Shown: in pieces, positions 53,366 through 62,361 of the stretch
How positions within the stretch are numbered: position 1 is the first letter of the stretch
Layout of the letters: each line of letters opens with the position of its first letter
Assembly (NCBI RefSeq): GCF_900473935.1
Contig: NZ_UCNN01000017.1
Coordinates: 1 to 64,000, forward strand
Direction: 5' to 3'
From: Synechococcus sp. UW105
GTDB taxonomy: Bacteria; Cyanobacteriota; Cyanobacteriia; PCC-6307; Cyanobiaceae
Length of the DNA: 64,000 bases
Made by a program: the position numbers and the translations under genes
Notes under the pieces: generated by a model
The model's input: only the letters and a program-made list of their open reading frames with translations
Databases searched by the model: none
What the model was told of the DNA's origin: nothing

Positions 53366-53426
53366 GAACTGTTAACGAGTTCTAATAAGTGCAGGCCGCT
53401 GACCGCACAATGATTGGGCGGTCAGC
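53366..53426 (+). promoter_or_regulatory. apcA leader: imperfect palindrome and perfect stem-loop
   Basis: A 17-base imperfect palindrome (53366-53382, arms GAACT and AGTTC) is followed by a -10-like TAATAA at 53383-53388. A perfect 9-bp inverted repeat then follows, GCTGACCGC at 53398-53406 and GCGGTCAGC at 53418-53426, with an 11-base loop. If transcription starts near 53395 the hairpin would sit at the 5' end of the apcABC message, about 75 bases before the apcA ATG. The roles are inferred. The rest of the apcE-apcA gap (53249-53365) holds nothing recognised. Confidence 0.5.
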
Positions 53427-53499
53427 CAAAATGATCGCGTAAACCTTTCACCGGATCTCGGCCTCCTACGGGCGGTCGCTTGTTTCGAGGCAGAACTGC

Positions 53500-53985
53500 A
53501 TGAGCATCGTCTCCAACTCGATCATCAACGCGGACGCCGAAGCCCGCTATCTGAGCCCTGGCGAACTCGACCAGATCAAGGCTTTCGTTAACGGCGGCGA
53601 ACGACGCCTGCGTGTTGCTCAGGTTCTCTGTGAGAGCCGAGAGCGCATCGTCAAGCAGGCTGGTGGTCAGCTTTTCCAGAAGCGTCCAGATGTCATCTCC
53701 CCTGGCGGCAATGCTTACGGTCAGGAAATGACCGCGACCTGCCTGCGGGACATGGATTACTACCTCCGCTTGGTGACATACGGCATCGTCGCCGGTGACA
53801 TCACCCCAATCGAAGAGATTGGCGTGATTGGCGCGAAGGAGCTCTATAGGTCCCTAGGCACCCCCCTCGAAGCCCTCGCAGACTCCGTGCGTGAAATGAA
53901 GACCGTCGCCATGGGCCTGCTGACCGGCTCAGATGCAGAGGAAGCCGGTTTCTACTTCGACTACGTGGTGGGCGCCCTCGCCTGA
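53500..53985 (+). CDS. apcA: allophycocyanin alpha subunit
   Basis: 161-residue core phycobiliprotein. Start [24 protein letters not shown]. The chromophore-binding Cys lies in [14 protein letters not shown], with the following [10 protein letters not shown] and FDYVVGAL C-terminus. The heterohexamer with ApcB forms the phycobilisome core cylinders. It is preceded by a structured leader and is the first gene of apcABC. Confidence 0.98.
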   Translation: MSIVSNSIINADAEARYLSPGELDQIKAFVNGGERRLRVAQVLCESRERIVKQAGGQLFQKRPDVISPGGNAYGQEMTATCLRDMDYYLRLVTYGIVAGDITPIEEIGVIGAKELYRSLGTPLEALADSVREMKTVAMGLLTGSDAEEAGFYFDYVVGALA

Positions 53986-54026
53986 TCCCCTGTCCCTCCT
54001 ACTGACAACGCTCTTCCTACGGATCC

Positions 54027-54515
54027 ATGCAAGACGCCATCACCAACGTCATCAATAAGTCCGACGTCCAGGGCCTGTACCTGGACACGGCTTCGATGAC
54101 CAGCCTTGAGTCCTATTTCTCCAGTGGTGAGCTGCGCGTTCGTGCCGCAGCCACCATCAGCTCTAACGCCTCCGGCATCATCCGTGATGCCGTCGCCAAG
54201 GCACTGCTGTACTCGGACATCACCCGTCCAGGCGGCAACATGTACACCACCCGCCGCTACGCAGCCTGCATCCGCGATCTGGATTACTACCTGCGCTACT
54301 CCACCTACGCCATGCTGGCCGGTGACACCTCCATCCTTGATGAGCGTGTTCTCAACGGTCTTAAGGAGACTTACAACTCCCTGGGTGTTCCCATTGGCGC
54401 AACCGTTCAGGCCATCCAGGCAATGAAGGAAGTGGTTGCCACCCTCGTCGGCGCAGATGCTGGCAAGGAGATGGGCGTTTACTTGGATTACATCTGCTCT
54501 GGTCTCGGCAACTGA
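54027..54515 (+). CDS. apcB: allophycocyanin beta subunit
   Basis: 162-residue partner of ApcA. Start [20 protein letters not shown]. The phycocyanobilin Cys is in [20 protein letters not shown], and the preceding [10 protein letters not shown] contains the Asn commonly methylated in beta subunits. It lies 41 bases after apcA. Confidence 0.98.
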   Translation: MQDAITNVINKSDVQGLYLDTASMTSLESYFSSGELRVRAAATISSNASGIIRDAVAKALLYSDITRPGGNMYTTRRYAACIRDLDYYLRYSTYAMLAGDTSILDERVLNGLKETYNSLGVPIGATVQAIQAMKEVVATLVGADAGKEMGVYLDYICSGLGN

Positions 54516-54520
54516 GAACC

Positions 54521-54721
54521 ATGCGGTTGTTCAAAGTTACGGCCTGCATTCCCAGCCCTGAGAAAGTGCGCACGCAACGCGAGTTGCAAAACACTTTCTT
54601 CACCAAGTGGGTGCCCTACGACAGTTGGTTCGCTGAACAACAGCGAATCCAGAAGCAAGGTGGACGAATCATCAAAGTTGAGCTCTGCACAGGTGGCCGT
54701 CAGGTCAACGTGGGCAACTAA
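54521..54721 (+). CDS. apcC: phycobilisome small core linker
   Basis: 66-residue linker (Lc 7.8) that caps the core cylinders, with the CpcD/ApcC fold: MRLFKVTACIPSPEKVRTQREL, then RIQKQGGRIIKVELCTGG. It lies 5 bases after apcB. A strong terminator follows, so apcABC forms a unit. Confidence 0.96.
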   Translation: MRLFKVTACIPSPEKVRTQRELQNTFFTKWVPYDSWFAEQQRIQKQGGRIIKVELCTGGRQVNVGN

Positions 54722-54748
54722 GAGTCACCACCAAACCAATTCGTTTCC

Positions 54749-54777
54749 AAGCCCGGTCAATGACCGGGCTTTTTTTG
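54749..54777 (+). terminator. Rho-independent terminator of apcABC
   Basis: Eleven-base complementary arms (AAGCCCGGTCA and TGACCGGGCTT) followed by a run of seven or more T residues, 28 bases after apcC. Confidence 0.93.
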
Positions 54778-54782
54778 CTTCC

Positions 54783-56108
54783 ATGCCTTGGCAAACACGG
54801 TTTAAAACGGCTGAATGGACTGAATCAGATCCTGAGTCTTTGTCCCGCAAAAGCTTGAACTCCCGACGGAGGGCTTCCTCGCGACAGGCTCGGATCAGCG
54901 CCGCAGCAGATGCGGTGCCAAAGGCCAGCAGCATCTGGTCCCGCATGCTGCCCCTTGACTGGTCTCTCTGGCCTGCCGAAGCGCGCCTGCTACTGACTCT
55001 CACGCTGATCTGGAGCGTTGCAGGACTTCTCATCCTGGGTTCTGCCAGTTGGTGGGTTGCCAGTCGTGAGATGGGAGAAGGGGCCTATTACCTCAAAAGA
55101 CAAGTGATCTGGATGGTCGCAAGCTGGGGCCTCCTCAGTCTTGCTGTCAGCACCGACCTACGACGTTGGATGAAAGTGGCCGGCCCAGCTCTGTGGATCG
55201 GCTGTCTACTGGTGGCCGCCACGCTTCTTTTTGGGGACCCAGTCAATGGCGCTAGCCGCTGGCTACCGATCGGTCCGATGCAGATTCAGCCATCCGAGCT
55301 GGTGAAACCCTTCGTGGTACTACAGGCAGCCAACTTATTTGCGCACTGGAAACGCAGTGCTGTGGATCAGAAGTTGCTCTGGCTAGGCAGCTTCGGGGCT
55401 CTGATACTGCTGATTCTCAAACAACCGAATCTGAGTACAGCGGCTCTGACGGGACTCCTGCTCTGGCTCATGGCTTTTTCTGCCGGCCTTCGTCTTCGCA
55501 GCCTCTTTGGAACAGCACTGGTCGGCGCTGCACTCGGGGTCAGCAGCATCATGATCAACGAATACCAGCGGCTGAGGGTGGTCTCCTTCCTCAACCCGTG
55601 GCAAGACCCCCAGGGCGATGGTTACCAACTGGTCCAGAGCCTTCTGGCGATCGGTTCCGGAGGCATTGTCGGCCAAGGCTTCGGACTGTCCACCCAGAAA
55701 CTGCAGTACCTGCCCATTCAGAGCACCGATTTCATCTTCGCTGTCTATGCCGAAGAATTCGGATTCATCGGATCAGTCATGCTGCTGCTGTTCTTGATGC
55801 TGGTGGCATTTCTTGGGCTGCGCGTTGCCCTGCGTTGCCGCAGCAATCAGACGAGACTCACCGCCATTGGCTGCACCACCCTCTTGATCGGCCAATCCTT
55901 GATGAATCTTGCCGTTGCTTCTGGTGCCATGCCGACAACGGGGCTGCCATTACCGATGGTGAGTTACGGCGGCAACTCTCTGCTCTCCAGCCTTCTGGTG
56001 GCAGGCCTTCTGATCCGCTGTTCGCTTGAATCCACCAGTCTCGTGGGAGGACGCCGACCGAGGCGAGCCAACGAGCGCTCCAATCAGCACCTGGCGCCAA
56101 GTCGATAG
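54783..56108 (+). CDS. ftsW: FtsW-type lipid II polymerase / SEDS protein
   Basis: 441 residues with about ten membrane segments after a basic N-terminal tail of some 55 residues. SEDS features are visible: ILGSASWWVASREMGEGAYYLKRQ, SRWLPIGPMQIQPSELVKP, the conserved YQLVQSLLAIGSGG and PTTGLPLPMVSYGGNSLLS. FtsW polymerises septal peptidoglycan. ATG 54783 comes 5 bases after the apc terminator; ATG 54945 is an alternative that would remove the tail. Confidence 0.92.
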   Translation: MPWQTRFKTAEWTESDPESLSRKSLNSRRRASSRQARISAAADAVPKASSIWSRMLPLDWSLWPAEARLLLTLTLIWSVAGLLILGSASWWVASREMGEGAYYLKRQVIWMVASWGLLSLAVSTDLRRWMKVAGPALWIGCLLVAATLLFGDPVNGASRWLPIGPMQIQPSELVKPFVVLQAANLFAHWKRSAVDQKLLWLGSFGALILLILKQPNLSTAALTGLLLWLMAFSAGLRLRSLFGTALVGAALGVSSIMINEYQRLRVVSFLNPWQDPQGDGYQLVQSLLAIGSGGIVGQGFGLSTQKLQYLPIQSTDFIFAVYAEEFGFIGSVMLLLFLMLVAFLGLRVALRCRSNQTRLTAIGCTTLLIGQSLMNLAVASGAMPTTGLPLPMVSYGGNSLLSSLLVAGLLIRCSLESTSLVGGRRPRRANERSNQHLAPSR

Positions 56109-56149
56109 GGTGATCCATCAAGCGCACTCCGGATGCTCCGGCAGCGACC

Positions 56150-56884
56150 ATTCACGTTTCCCTCCTGGCGATTGCTTCCCTGGATCTGTCGGATCTGGCG
56201 CGCAGCAGTGAGCAGCTGCTCACCCAGGCGCTCAATCAGCCCGGTCCCCTCACCATCGGGCTTGTCTTTGCGGGCGGTGCTCTCACCAGCCTGGGGCCTT
56301 GTTCGCTCTCCTTGCTTCCGGTGACCCTTGCCTATCTTGCTGGCTTCAAGGGCCAGCAGCCAGGCTGGCAACGCAGCCTGCTGTTTTGCTCGGGCATCGT
56401 GGGTGCCTTGGTCGTGCTGGGCAGCCTCAGCGGACTTGTGGGCCGCATCTATGGCCAGGTACCGGATGTGGTGCCAAGCCTCGTCGGCCTGCTGGCGGTG
56501 GTGATGGGACTCAATTTGCTTGGCCTGGTGCGGCTCCCCCTTCCTTCAGGCCCGGATCCAATGCGCTGGACTGAGCGAGTGCCAGCCCCCCTGGCACCGA
56601 TCGCAGCCGGACTCGCCTTCGGCTTAGCAGCGTCGCCCTGTACAACGCCTGTGCTGGCGGTGTTGCTGGGCTGGATTGCCACAAGCGGCAGACCACTCGT
56701 GGGCGTGCTGCTCCTCACAAGCTTCGGGGTCGGCCAAGTGCTGCCCTTGCTGGTCGCCGGCAGTGCTGCCGCCAGTGTGCCCAAGCTGCTGGCATTGAGA
56801 CCGATCGGCCGATGGGTTCCACCCATCAGTGGTGTGGTGTTGATCTGCACTGGCATGCTCACCCTTCTGGCCCGCTGGAGCTGA
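56150..56884 (+). CDS. ccdA: thiol-disulfide interchange protein CcdA (cytochrome c biogenesis)
   Basis: Polytopic membrane protein that passes reducing power across the thylakoid membrane for cytochrome c maturation. Key Cys pair: GALTSLGPCSLSLLPVT and GLAASPCTTPVLAVLLGW. About six membrane segments. The catalytic region begins before the first TTG (56312), and no ATG, GTG or TTG lies in frame back to the stop at 56111. ATT codons at 56150 and 56171 are possible starts; alternatively one missing base after the ATG at 56133 would restore a full N-terminus. Three bases separate it from ccs1. Confidence 0.85.
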   Translation: MHVSLLAIASLDLSDLARSSEQLLTQALNQPGPLTIGLVFAGGALTSLGPCSLSLLPVTLAYLAGFKGQQPGWQRSLLFCSGIVGALVVLGSLSGLVGRIYGQVPDVVPSLVGLLAVVMGLNLLGLVRLPLPSGPDPMRWTERVPAPLAPIAAGLAFGLAASPCTTPVLAVLLGWIATSGRPLVGVLLLTSFGVGQVLPLLVAGSAAASVPKLLALRPIGRWVPPISGVVLICTGMLTLLARWS

Positions 56885-56887
56885 TCG

Positions 56888-58183
56888 ATGACACCGCTCC
56901 GACGCCTCGCAGCCCTGCTCTCCGACCTGCGGCTGGCCATCCTTCTCCTTTTGCTCATTGCCAGCGCTAGCGCCATCGGCACCATCCTTCCCCAGGGGGA
57001 AGACCCTGCTCTCTATCTGGAGCGATTCAATGCCGACCCTTGGCTGGGAGTGATCAACGGCGAGCGCATGCTGCAATTGCAGCTGGATCATGTCTATTCG
57101 AGTGGTTGGTTCCTAGGCCTCCTTGGCTGGCTCGGTGTGGCGCTCATGCTCTGCAGCTGGCGGCGTCAATGGCCTGCACTGCAATCCGCCCTGCGCTGGA
57201 TCGACTACCGCGAACCCCGACAACTCAGCAAAATGGCGCTCGCCGAAACGGTGAGCAGCCCTGATCCGAAGAAGGGGATCACCAATCTGGCGACCAGCTT
57301 GCGAGCGCAGGGATGGCAGGTTCAGGAACAGCAAGGTCGGCTGGCAGCCCGGCGTGGGGTGGTGGGCCGCGTAGGGCCTCTCCTGGTGCATACCGGGATG
57401 GTCCTGCTGATGCTCGGGGCGGCCTGGGGGTCCCTCGGAGGCAATCGACTGGAACGGTTTCTGGCGCCAGGCCGCAGCCTTGACCTTCTCGACAGGTCCG
57501 GTAACAGCCAGCTCACGCTCAGGCTCGATCAATTCACGATTGAACGTGACCCGGCGGGACGAACCGAACAGTTTCGTTCGCAACTCTCGCTTCAACCCCC
57601 AGGGGATCAGGAGGCGGTTTTCAAAGAAATCAGTGTCAATCACCCGCTGCGATATCGCGGCATGACCGTTTATCAAGCGGATTGGTCCCTCGCCACAATC
57701 ACAGTTCAGCTGGGCCGAAGCCCCCTGCTGCAACTGCCGCTCCAGAACTTCCCTGAGCTCGGAGACCAGCTCTGGGGCCTTGTCCTACCAACCCGCCCCG
57801 ATGGGAGCGAACCTGTGCTCCTGACCTTAGGGAGCGAAGCCGGGCCGGTTCAGGTGTTCGGGGAGGGCGGCGAGCTGATCACCAACCTGCGCCCAGGTGG
57901 TTCCTCCGTCGAAGTCAATGGCCTGCCCTTGAGGGTGGTCGAGGTGATGCCCGCGAGCGGACTTTTGCTGAAGCGCGACCCTGGGGTGCCTCTGGTTTAC
58001 TCCGGCTTCGCCATCACCCTTCTGGGGGGGGGGCTGAGCCTGGTAGCCACCCGTCAACTTTGGGCCGTGGAAGACCCCAAGCATCAGAAATTACATATCG
58101 CCGGACTTTGCAACCGCAATCTGAGCGGCTTTGCGCAGGAGTTCCCCACTTTGCTTAGCAGGGCTGACGAAATCCGTGCGTGA
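56888..58183 (+). CDS. ccs1: cytochrome c maturation protein Ccs1 (ResB family)
   Basis: 431 residues. Start [21 protein letters not shown] with membrane segments near residues 16-34, 70-90 and 160-180, a large luminal domain and a final segment near 375-395. Typical motifs: SALGTILPQ-type (here [12 protein letters not shown]), [18 protein letters not shown] and [17 protein letters not shown]. With CcsA (not in this window) it ligates haem to apocytochromes such as PsbV. It lies 3 bases after ccdA and overlaps the convergent queF by 29 bases. Confidence 0.93.
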   Translation: MTPLRRLAALLSDLRLAILLLLLIASASAIGTILPQGEDPALYLERFNADPWLGVINGERMLQLQLDHVYSSGWFLGLLGWLGVALMLCSWRRQWPALQSALRWIDYREPRQLSKMALAETVSSPDPKKGITNLATSLRAQGWQVQEQQGRLAARRGVVGRVGPLLVHTGMVLLMLGAAWGSLGGNRLERFLAPGRSLDLLDRSGNSQLTLRLDQFTIERDPAGRTEQFRSQLSLQPPGDQEAVFKEISVNHPLRYRGMTVYQADWSLATITVQLGRSPLLQLPLQNFPELGDQLWGLVLPTRPDGSEPVLLTLGSEAGPVQVFGEGGELITNLRPGGSSVEVNGLPLRVVEVMPASGLLLKRDPGVPLVYSGFAITLLGGGLSLVATRQLWAVEDPKHQKLHIAGLCNRNLSGFAQEFPTLLSRADEIRA

Positions 58184-58565
58184 CACGCACAACCGTGTGC
58201 ACATTGCCTCTGGGATTGAAATCGGCTTCGAGCTGCATCCACACCGGCTCACAGGCCACCACAAGATCATCCAGGATCCGATTGGCTACTTCCTCATGGG
58301 AAATCGTCCGGTTGCGGTAACTATTGATATAGAGCTTGATCGCCTTGAGCTCAACCACTTTCGGCCCCGGTTGATAGAGCAACCGGAGCACAGCGAAATC
58401 GGGATACCCCGAAAACGGACACAGGCAGGTGAACTCTGGCAGTTCGATCGAGACCTCGTAGGGCCGTCCTGGGCGAGGGTTCTCAAAGCAGATCAGTTCT
58501 GCATCGGCAATCGACCTCTCCCCATATAGAGGCGTGCGCGTGGCATCAGGGGCGACTTCGCTCAC
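58155..58565 (-). CDS. queF: NADPH-dependent 7-cyano-7-deazaguanine reductase
   Basis: 136-residue enzyme of queuosine synthesis reducing preQ0 to preQ1. The catalytic Cys is in [14 protein letters not shown], followed by the QueF motif [23 protein letters not shown]. The short (type I) form is expected in cyanobacteria. It is convergent with and overlaps ccs1. No preQ1 riboswitch was recognised upstream. Confidence 0.93.
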   Translation of the reverse strand: MSEVAPDATRTPLYGERSIADAELICFENPRPGRPYEVSIELPEFTCLCPFSGYPDFAVLRLLYQPGPKVVELKAIKLYINSYRNRTISHEEVANRILDDLVVACEPVWMQLEADFNPRGNVHTVVRVTHGFRQPC

Positions 58566-58621
58566 AGGTCGGCAACAGACAAGTCGAACACTAAGGCTCA
58601 GGGCAAGCCCACCGCCACCAC

Positions 58622-58650
58622 ATTCCTTCAGGAAATATCCATGAAGGAAT
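58622..58650. repeat. perfect inverted repeat between queF and DUF4278 gene
   Basis: Nine-base arms ATTCCTTCA and TGAAGGAAT separated by 11 bases, in the 276-base divergent gap between queF (58565) and the DUF4278 gene (58842). It could be an operator or a hairpin; no T run follows. Nothing else was recognised in the gap. Confidence 0.5.
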
Positions 58651-58841
58651 GATCAAATGTTCACCATGAACAGCGGCATCTCGATAAAATGATAATGAAG
58701 GACAAAACGTTGAGCTCCAGCGGTGCTTTGCACCGACCCACCAGCAGGAAGTAGCCAGTCCGCAAGGCGAAGCAACGCTCCTTCTATCGAAGCGGACCCG
58801 GCCAAAGCCGGGACAAGGTTCATCCCTTCGAGTTGCCCACC

Positions 58842-59060
58842 ATGACCATTCAACTGCGCACCTATCGCGGGATCCAGTACGACCCCAGCAAGCACGAACA
58901 GGCCAGCAGAGCCAAGGTTGATCACACCTACCGTGGCCTGCACTACGAAGCTCCTCTGCGACACGACGCTGCAGCGCCCGATCCACACGTAGAGCTCCAT
59001 TACCGAGGCAGCGTGTATCACCATCGCCGCCAAGAGGCCCAGAGCAGCTTGGACTCCTGA
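58842..59060 (+). CDS. DUF4278 domain protein (72 aa)
   Basis: 72 residues from ATG 58842 (MTIQLRTYRGIQYDPSK); a TTG at 58833 is also in frame. It has three copies of the aromatic motif Y-R-G-x-x-Y (YRGIQY, YRGLHY, YRGSVY) separated by charged linkers, which defines the cyanobacterial DUF4278 family. The function is unknown. It relates to the shorter protein at 1221-1391. Confidence 0.82.
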   Translation: MTIQLRTYRGIQYDPSKHEQASRAKVDHTYRGLHYEAPLRHDAAAPDPHVELHYRGSVYHHRRQEAQSSLDS

Positions 59061-59083
59061 ATCAGTAGCAGCCAGCACAATCC

Positions 59084-59132
59084 TCTCTCCGAGGCTGAGT
59101 CCTAATGGGCGAAACCTCAGAGAGACCTTTTC
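59084..59132 (+). terminator. possible terminator hairpin after DUF4278 gene
   Basis: Arms TCTCTC-GAGG and CCTC-GAGAGA pair with one mismatch around a 20-base loop, followed by CCTTTTC. The T run is weak. It may instead be part of the glnB leader. Confidence 0.4.
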
Positions 59133-59188
59133 AATTCATCCTGCAATATCTTCCGGTGCAGGCTCTACCGAAAGCAGGCCTTTTCTGA

Positions 59189-59563
<375 letters not shown>

Positions 59564-59589
59564 CGACAGGTCCACCCGCTCGGATGACT

Positions 59590-60450
59590 TCATTCAGCCT
59601 TCGCCAGGGTGGTAGTCACCACTCTGGCGATGTCTGTGTCATCGACCTCGGTCACAGCTTGACCCTTGCGTGAACCAGACAACCAGACCAGATCCGGGCG
59701 CCCGGCGCGCAACCAGAGCAGATATTCGTGATTGCCGGCCGGTCCGGTAATGGGCGAGCCAACGAGTCCGTAAGCCTGCCAAGCGAGACCAGATGCAGCC
59801 TGAATCACTCCACGCAAAGCATCGCGATGGGCCCCAGGATCTCTGACGACTCCTCCCTTCCCCACCCGTTCACGACCCACTTCAAACTGGGGTTTCACCA
59901 GCAGCACGGCTTCCGCTTCCGAAGGGGCAAGCAAGGCCTGAATCGCTGGCATCACCAGACCTAGCGAAATGAAAGAGACATCCGCTACCGCAAAGTCGGG
60001 GCGGGGATCATCAGGTCCATACATCTCTTCGGGGGTGAGCCTGCGCAGATTGGTGCGTTCTCGCAGCACCACCCTGGGGTCGGTGCGCAGGCTCCAGGCC
60101 GTCTGGCCATAGCCCACATCAATTCCATAGACCCGACGCGCACCGTGCTGCAAAAGGCAATCGGTGAATCCACCGGTAGAGATCCCACCATCCAGACAAA
60201 CGCGACCCTCAACTGTCAGAGGAAACACCTCGAGCCCCTTCAGCAATTTCTCTCCTCCACGGGAGACAAAACGTGGGGGTTGCTCCACAGTCACCGTGAG
60301 ATCCATGGCCACCTGCTGGCCAGGCTTATCCAGCAGCAGCCCGCTTCCATCACGAACCTTGCCAGCACGAATCAACAGCTGAGCCTGCTGCCTGGTTGGC
60401 ACCAGGCCCAGCGTCAGCAAATGCTGGTCCAAACGGGTCTTGTGTGCCAT
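59590..60450 (-). CDS. TlyA-family rRNA 2'-O-methyltransferase
   Basis: 286 residues with an N-terminal S4 RNA-binding domain (RLDQHLLTLGLVPTRQQAQLL, residues 6-60) and an FtsJ-type methyltransferase domain (RGGEKLLKGLEVF, LDGGISTGGFTDCLLQHGA, VYGIDVGYGQ, VADVSFISL and LVKPQFEVGRERVGKGGVV). ATG 60450 is chosen; the frame extends upstream to 60483. Family members methylate ribosomal RNA; some have haemolysin annotations. Confidence 0.9.
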   Translation of the reverse strand: MAHKTRLDQHLLTLGLVPTRQQAQLLIRAGKVRDGSGLLLDKPGQQVAMDLTVTVEQPPRFVSRGGEKLLKGLEVFPLTVEGRVCLDGGISTGGFTDCLLQHGARRVYGIDVGYGQTAWSLRTDPRVVLRERTNLRRLTPEEMYGPDDPRPDFAVADVSFISLGLVMPAIQALLAPSEAEAVLLVKPQFEVGRERVGKGGVVRDPGAHRDALRGVIQAASGLAWQAYGLVGSPITGPAGNHEYLLWLRAGRPDLVWLSGSRKGQAVTEVDDTDIARVVTTTLAKAE

Positions 60451-60549
60451 TTCGTCATAAAAGCAGAGGGGAAAACCGAACAAATCCGGGGGGTAAGTCC
60501 AAAGCCTGGATGACCTCCGGGAAGATCAACCCAATCCGCCCATCGGGAC

Positions 60550-60813
60550 GTGTCAGCTAGTCAGCCTCCCCGCAGCCATCGCCACGGCCGAAACCGGGCT
60601 GAACGCGTTCTCAGCGCCGTCTCCCCAGCTCCAAAGCACGATGTGTTCGAACTGCTGCACCCCGGTAGTTTCGTGACCCTCGATAACCATCCCTCAGACC
60701 TTCCTCCCTTTCAGGTCATCCACTGCCGTGGCGGTCGTTGCCTAGTGCGGCAGCAGGCCTGGGGCCAGCATGTGCAGTGGGAAGTGGAGCACCAGCGGCT
60801 GCATTCAGCCTGA
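60550..60813 (+). CDS. small hypothetical protein (87 aa)
   Basis: 87 residues from a GTG at 60550 (MSASQPPRSHRHGRNRAERV). The first 28 residues are basic and probably disordered; the rest shows beta-type segments (FELLHPGSFVTLDN, FQVIHCRGGRCLVRQQAWG, VQWEVEHQRL) like a small barrel. No family is recognised. It precedes purB by 43 bases on the same strand. Confidence 0.55.
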   Translation: MSASQPPRSHRHGRNRAERVLSAVSPAPKHDVFELLHPGSFVTLDNHPSDLPPFQVIHCRGGRCLVRQQAWGQHVQWEVEHQRLHSA

Positions 60814-60856
60814 AGGCAGGGCCATACATTGGTGACGTCGTTGCCACGCGCTGGCC

Positions 60857-62152
60857 TTGATCGAGAGATACACCCTGCCCGAAATGGGCAACCTCTGGAC
60901 TGATAAAGCCAAATACCAGAGCTGGCTCGACGTTGAAGTGGCCGCTTGTGAAGCGAACTGCAGCCTTGGACGCGTGCCTGAGGACGCGATGGAGGAGATC
61001 AGGACCAAGGCCGCCTTCGAGCCGGAGCGGATCCTCGAGATCGAGGCGGAGGTTCGTCACGATGTGATTGCCTTCCTCACGAATGTGAACGAGCACGTGG
61101 GTGATGCAGGACGCTTCATTCATGTCGGCATGACCAGCAGCGACGTGCTGGATACCGGCGTTGCCTTGCAGCTCAAGGCATCGGTTGGCTTGCTGCGAAA
61201 GGAACTCGCCGATCTGGATCAGGCGATCGCCAAGCTGGCGATCGCCCACAAGGCCACCGTGATGATCGGTCGCTCCCACGCCATTCATGGCGAACCGATC
61301 ACCTTTGGTTTCAAACTGGCTGGCTGGCTAGCGGAGACCCGCCGCAACGCAGAGCGGCTTGAGCGACTTGAGCGTGATGTGGCCGTCGGCCAGATCAGCG
61401 GTGCCATGGGCACCTACGCCAATACCGACCCTGAAGTGGAGCGCCTGACTTGCGAGCGGCTGGACCTCACCCCAGACACCGCCAGCACTCAGGTGATCTC
61501 ACGCGATCGCCATGCCGATTACGTGCAGACACTCGCACTGGTGGGAGCGTCTCTCGACCGATTCGCCACCGAGATCCGCAACCTGCAACGCACTGACGTG
61601 CTTGAGGTGGAGGAGAGCTTCGCCAAGGGACAGAAAGGCAGTTCAGCCATGCCTCACAAGCGCAATCCGATCCGCAGCGAGCGGATCAGCGGTCTGGCGC
61701 GCGTACTGCGCAGCTACGTGGTGGCAGCACTGGAAAACGTGGCGCTCTGGCATGAACGCGACATCAGCCACAGTTCCACCGAGCGCATGATGCTGCCCGA
61801 CTGCTCTGTCACCCTTCACTTCATGCTGAGAGAGATGACCGCCGTCATCTCCCAACTGGGGGTGTATCCCGACAACATGCGCCGCAATATGAACGTCTAC
61901 GGCGGCGTGGTGTTTAGCCAGCGAGTCCTACTTGGATTAGTCGATGCCGGCATGAGCCGTGAGGATGCCTACCGGGTCGTGCAACGCAACGCCCATACGG
62001 CCTGGAACACCGACGGTGGTGATTTCCGCGGCAATTTAGAAGCCGACCCCGATGTGACCAACAAGCTCAATCCCGAACAACTGGCGGCCTGCTTCAGCAC
62101 CGATCTACACCAGGCCAACCTAGGGGTGATCTGGTCACGCCTGGGGCTCTGA
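60857..62152 (+). CDS. purB: adenylosuccinate lyase
   Basis: 431-residue enzyme acting twice in purine synthesis, releasing fumarate from SAICAR and adenylosuccinate. Start MIERYTLPEMGNLWTD is read from a TTG at 60857. Family motifs are MTSSDVLDTGVALQ, GRSHAIHGEPITFG (catalytic His) and the signature GSSAMPHKRNPIRSE with the mobile loop Ser. Fumarate released here can be used by the fumarase encoded just downstream. Confidence 0.95.
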   Translation: MIERYTLPEMGNLWTDKAKYQSWLDVEVAACEANCSLGRVPEDAMEEIRTKAAFEPERILEIEAEVRHDVIAFLTNVNEHVGDAGRFIHVGMTSSDVLDTGVALQLKASVGLLRKELADLDQAIAKLAIAHKATVMIGRSHAIHGEPITFGFKLAGWLAETRRNAERLERLERDVAVGQISGAMGTYANTDPEVERLTCERLDLTPDTASTQVISRDRHADYVQTLALVGASLDRFATEIRNLQRTDVLEVEESFAKGQKGSSAMPHKRNPIRSERISGLARVLRSYVVAALENVALWHERDISHSSTERMMLPDCSVTLHFMLREMTAVISQLGVYPDNMRRNMNVYGGVVFSQRVLLGLVDAGMSREDAYRVVQRNAHTAWNTDGGDFRGNLEADPDVTNKLNPEQLAACFSTDLHQANLGVIWSRLGL

Positions 62153-62167
62153 TCACCCGCTCAGCCG

Positions 62168-62269
62168 ATGTTCTGGACCCCCTATGCCGACTGGATTTAC
62201 GTGGTCGTGAGCCTGTCAGGCTTAGCGGCTGTGACCTGGCTGGTGCTGCGACCTAGACCAGACAGCTGA
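62168..62269 (+). CDS. 33-residue single-span membrane protein candidate
   Basis: ATG 62168 to TGA gives 33 residues: MFWTPYADWIYV, a hydrophobic segment of about 17 residues (VVVSLSGLAAVTWLVL) and a short basic tail RPRPDS. It lies in the purB-fumC gap on the same strand, 15 bases after purB. Size and layout resemble small thylakoid or inner-membrane subunits, but I do not recognise it. A chance frame is possible. Confidence 0.45.
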   Translation: MFWTPYADWIYVVVSLSGLAAVTWLVLRPRPDS

Positions 62270-62361
62270 AGACAGCTGACCAACACCAGAGTCGGTCATC
62301 CAAGCCCTGCTGGCAGGATGAAGACGTGTGCAAGTGCGTCGCAGCGGGGCGAGACGAACTG

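Noticed and set aside
58653-59078. Minus-strand 141-codon frame opposite the DUF4278 gene
   Set aside because: It overlaps the clear DUF4278 gene on the other strand, shows no recognised protein features and has no ribosome binding site.
61180-61250. GCGATCGC-like (HIP1) octamers in purB
   Set aside because: Only scattered near-matches were seen; there is no enrichment as in HIP1-rich cyanobacterial genomes.
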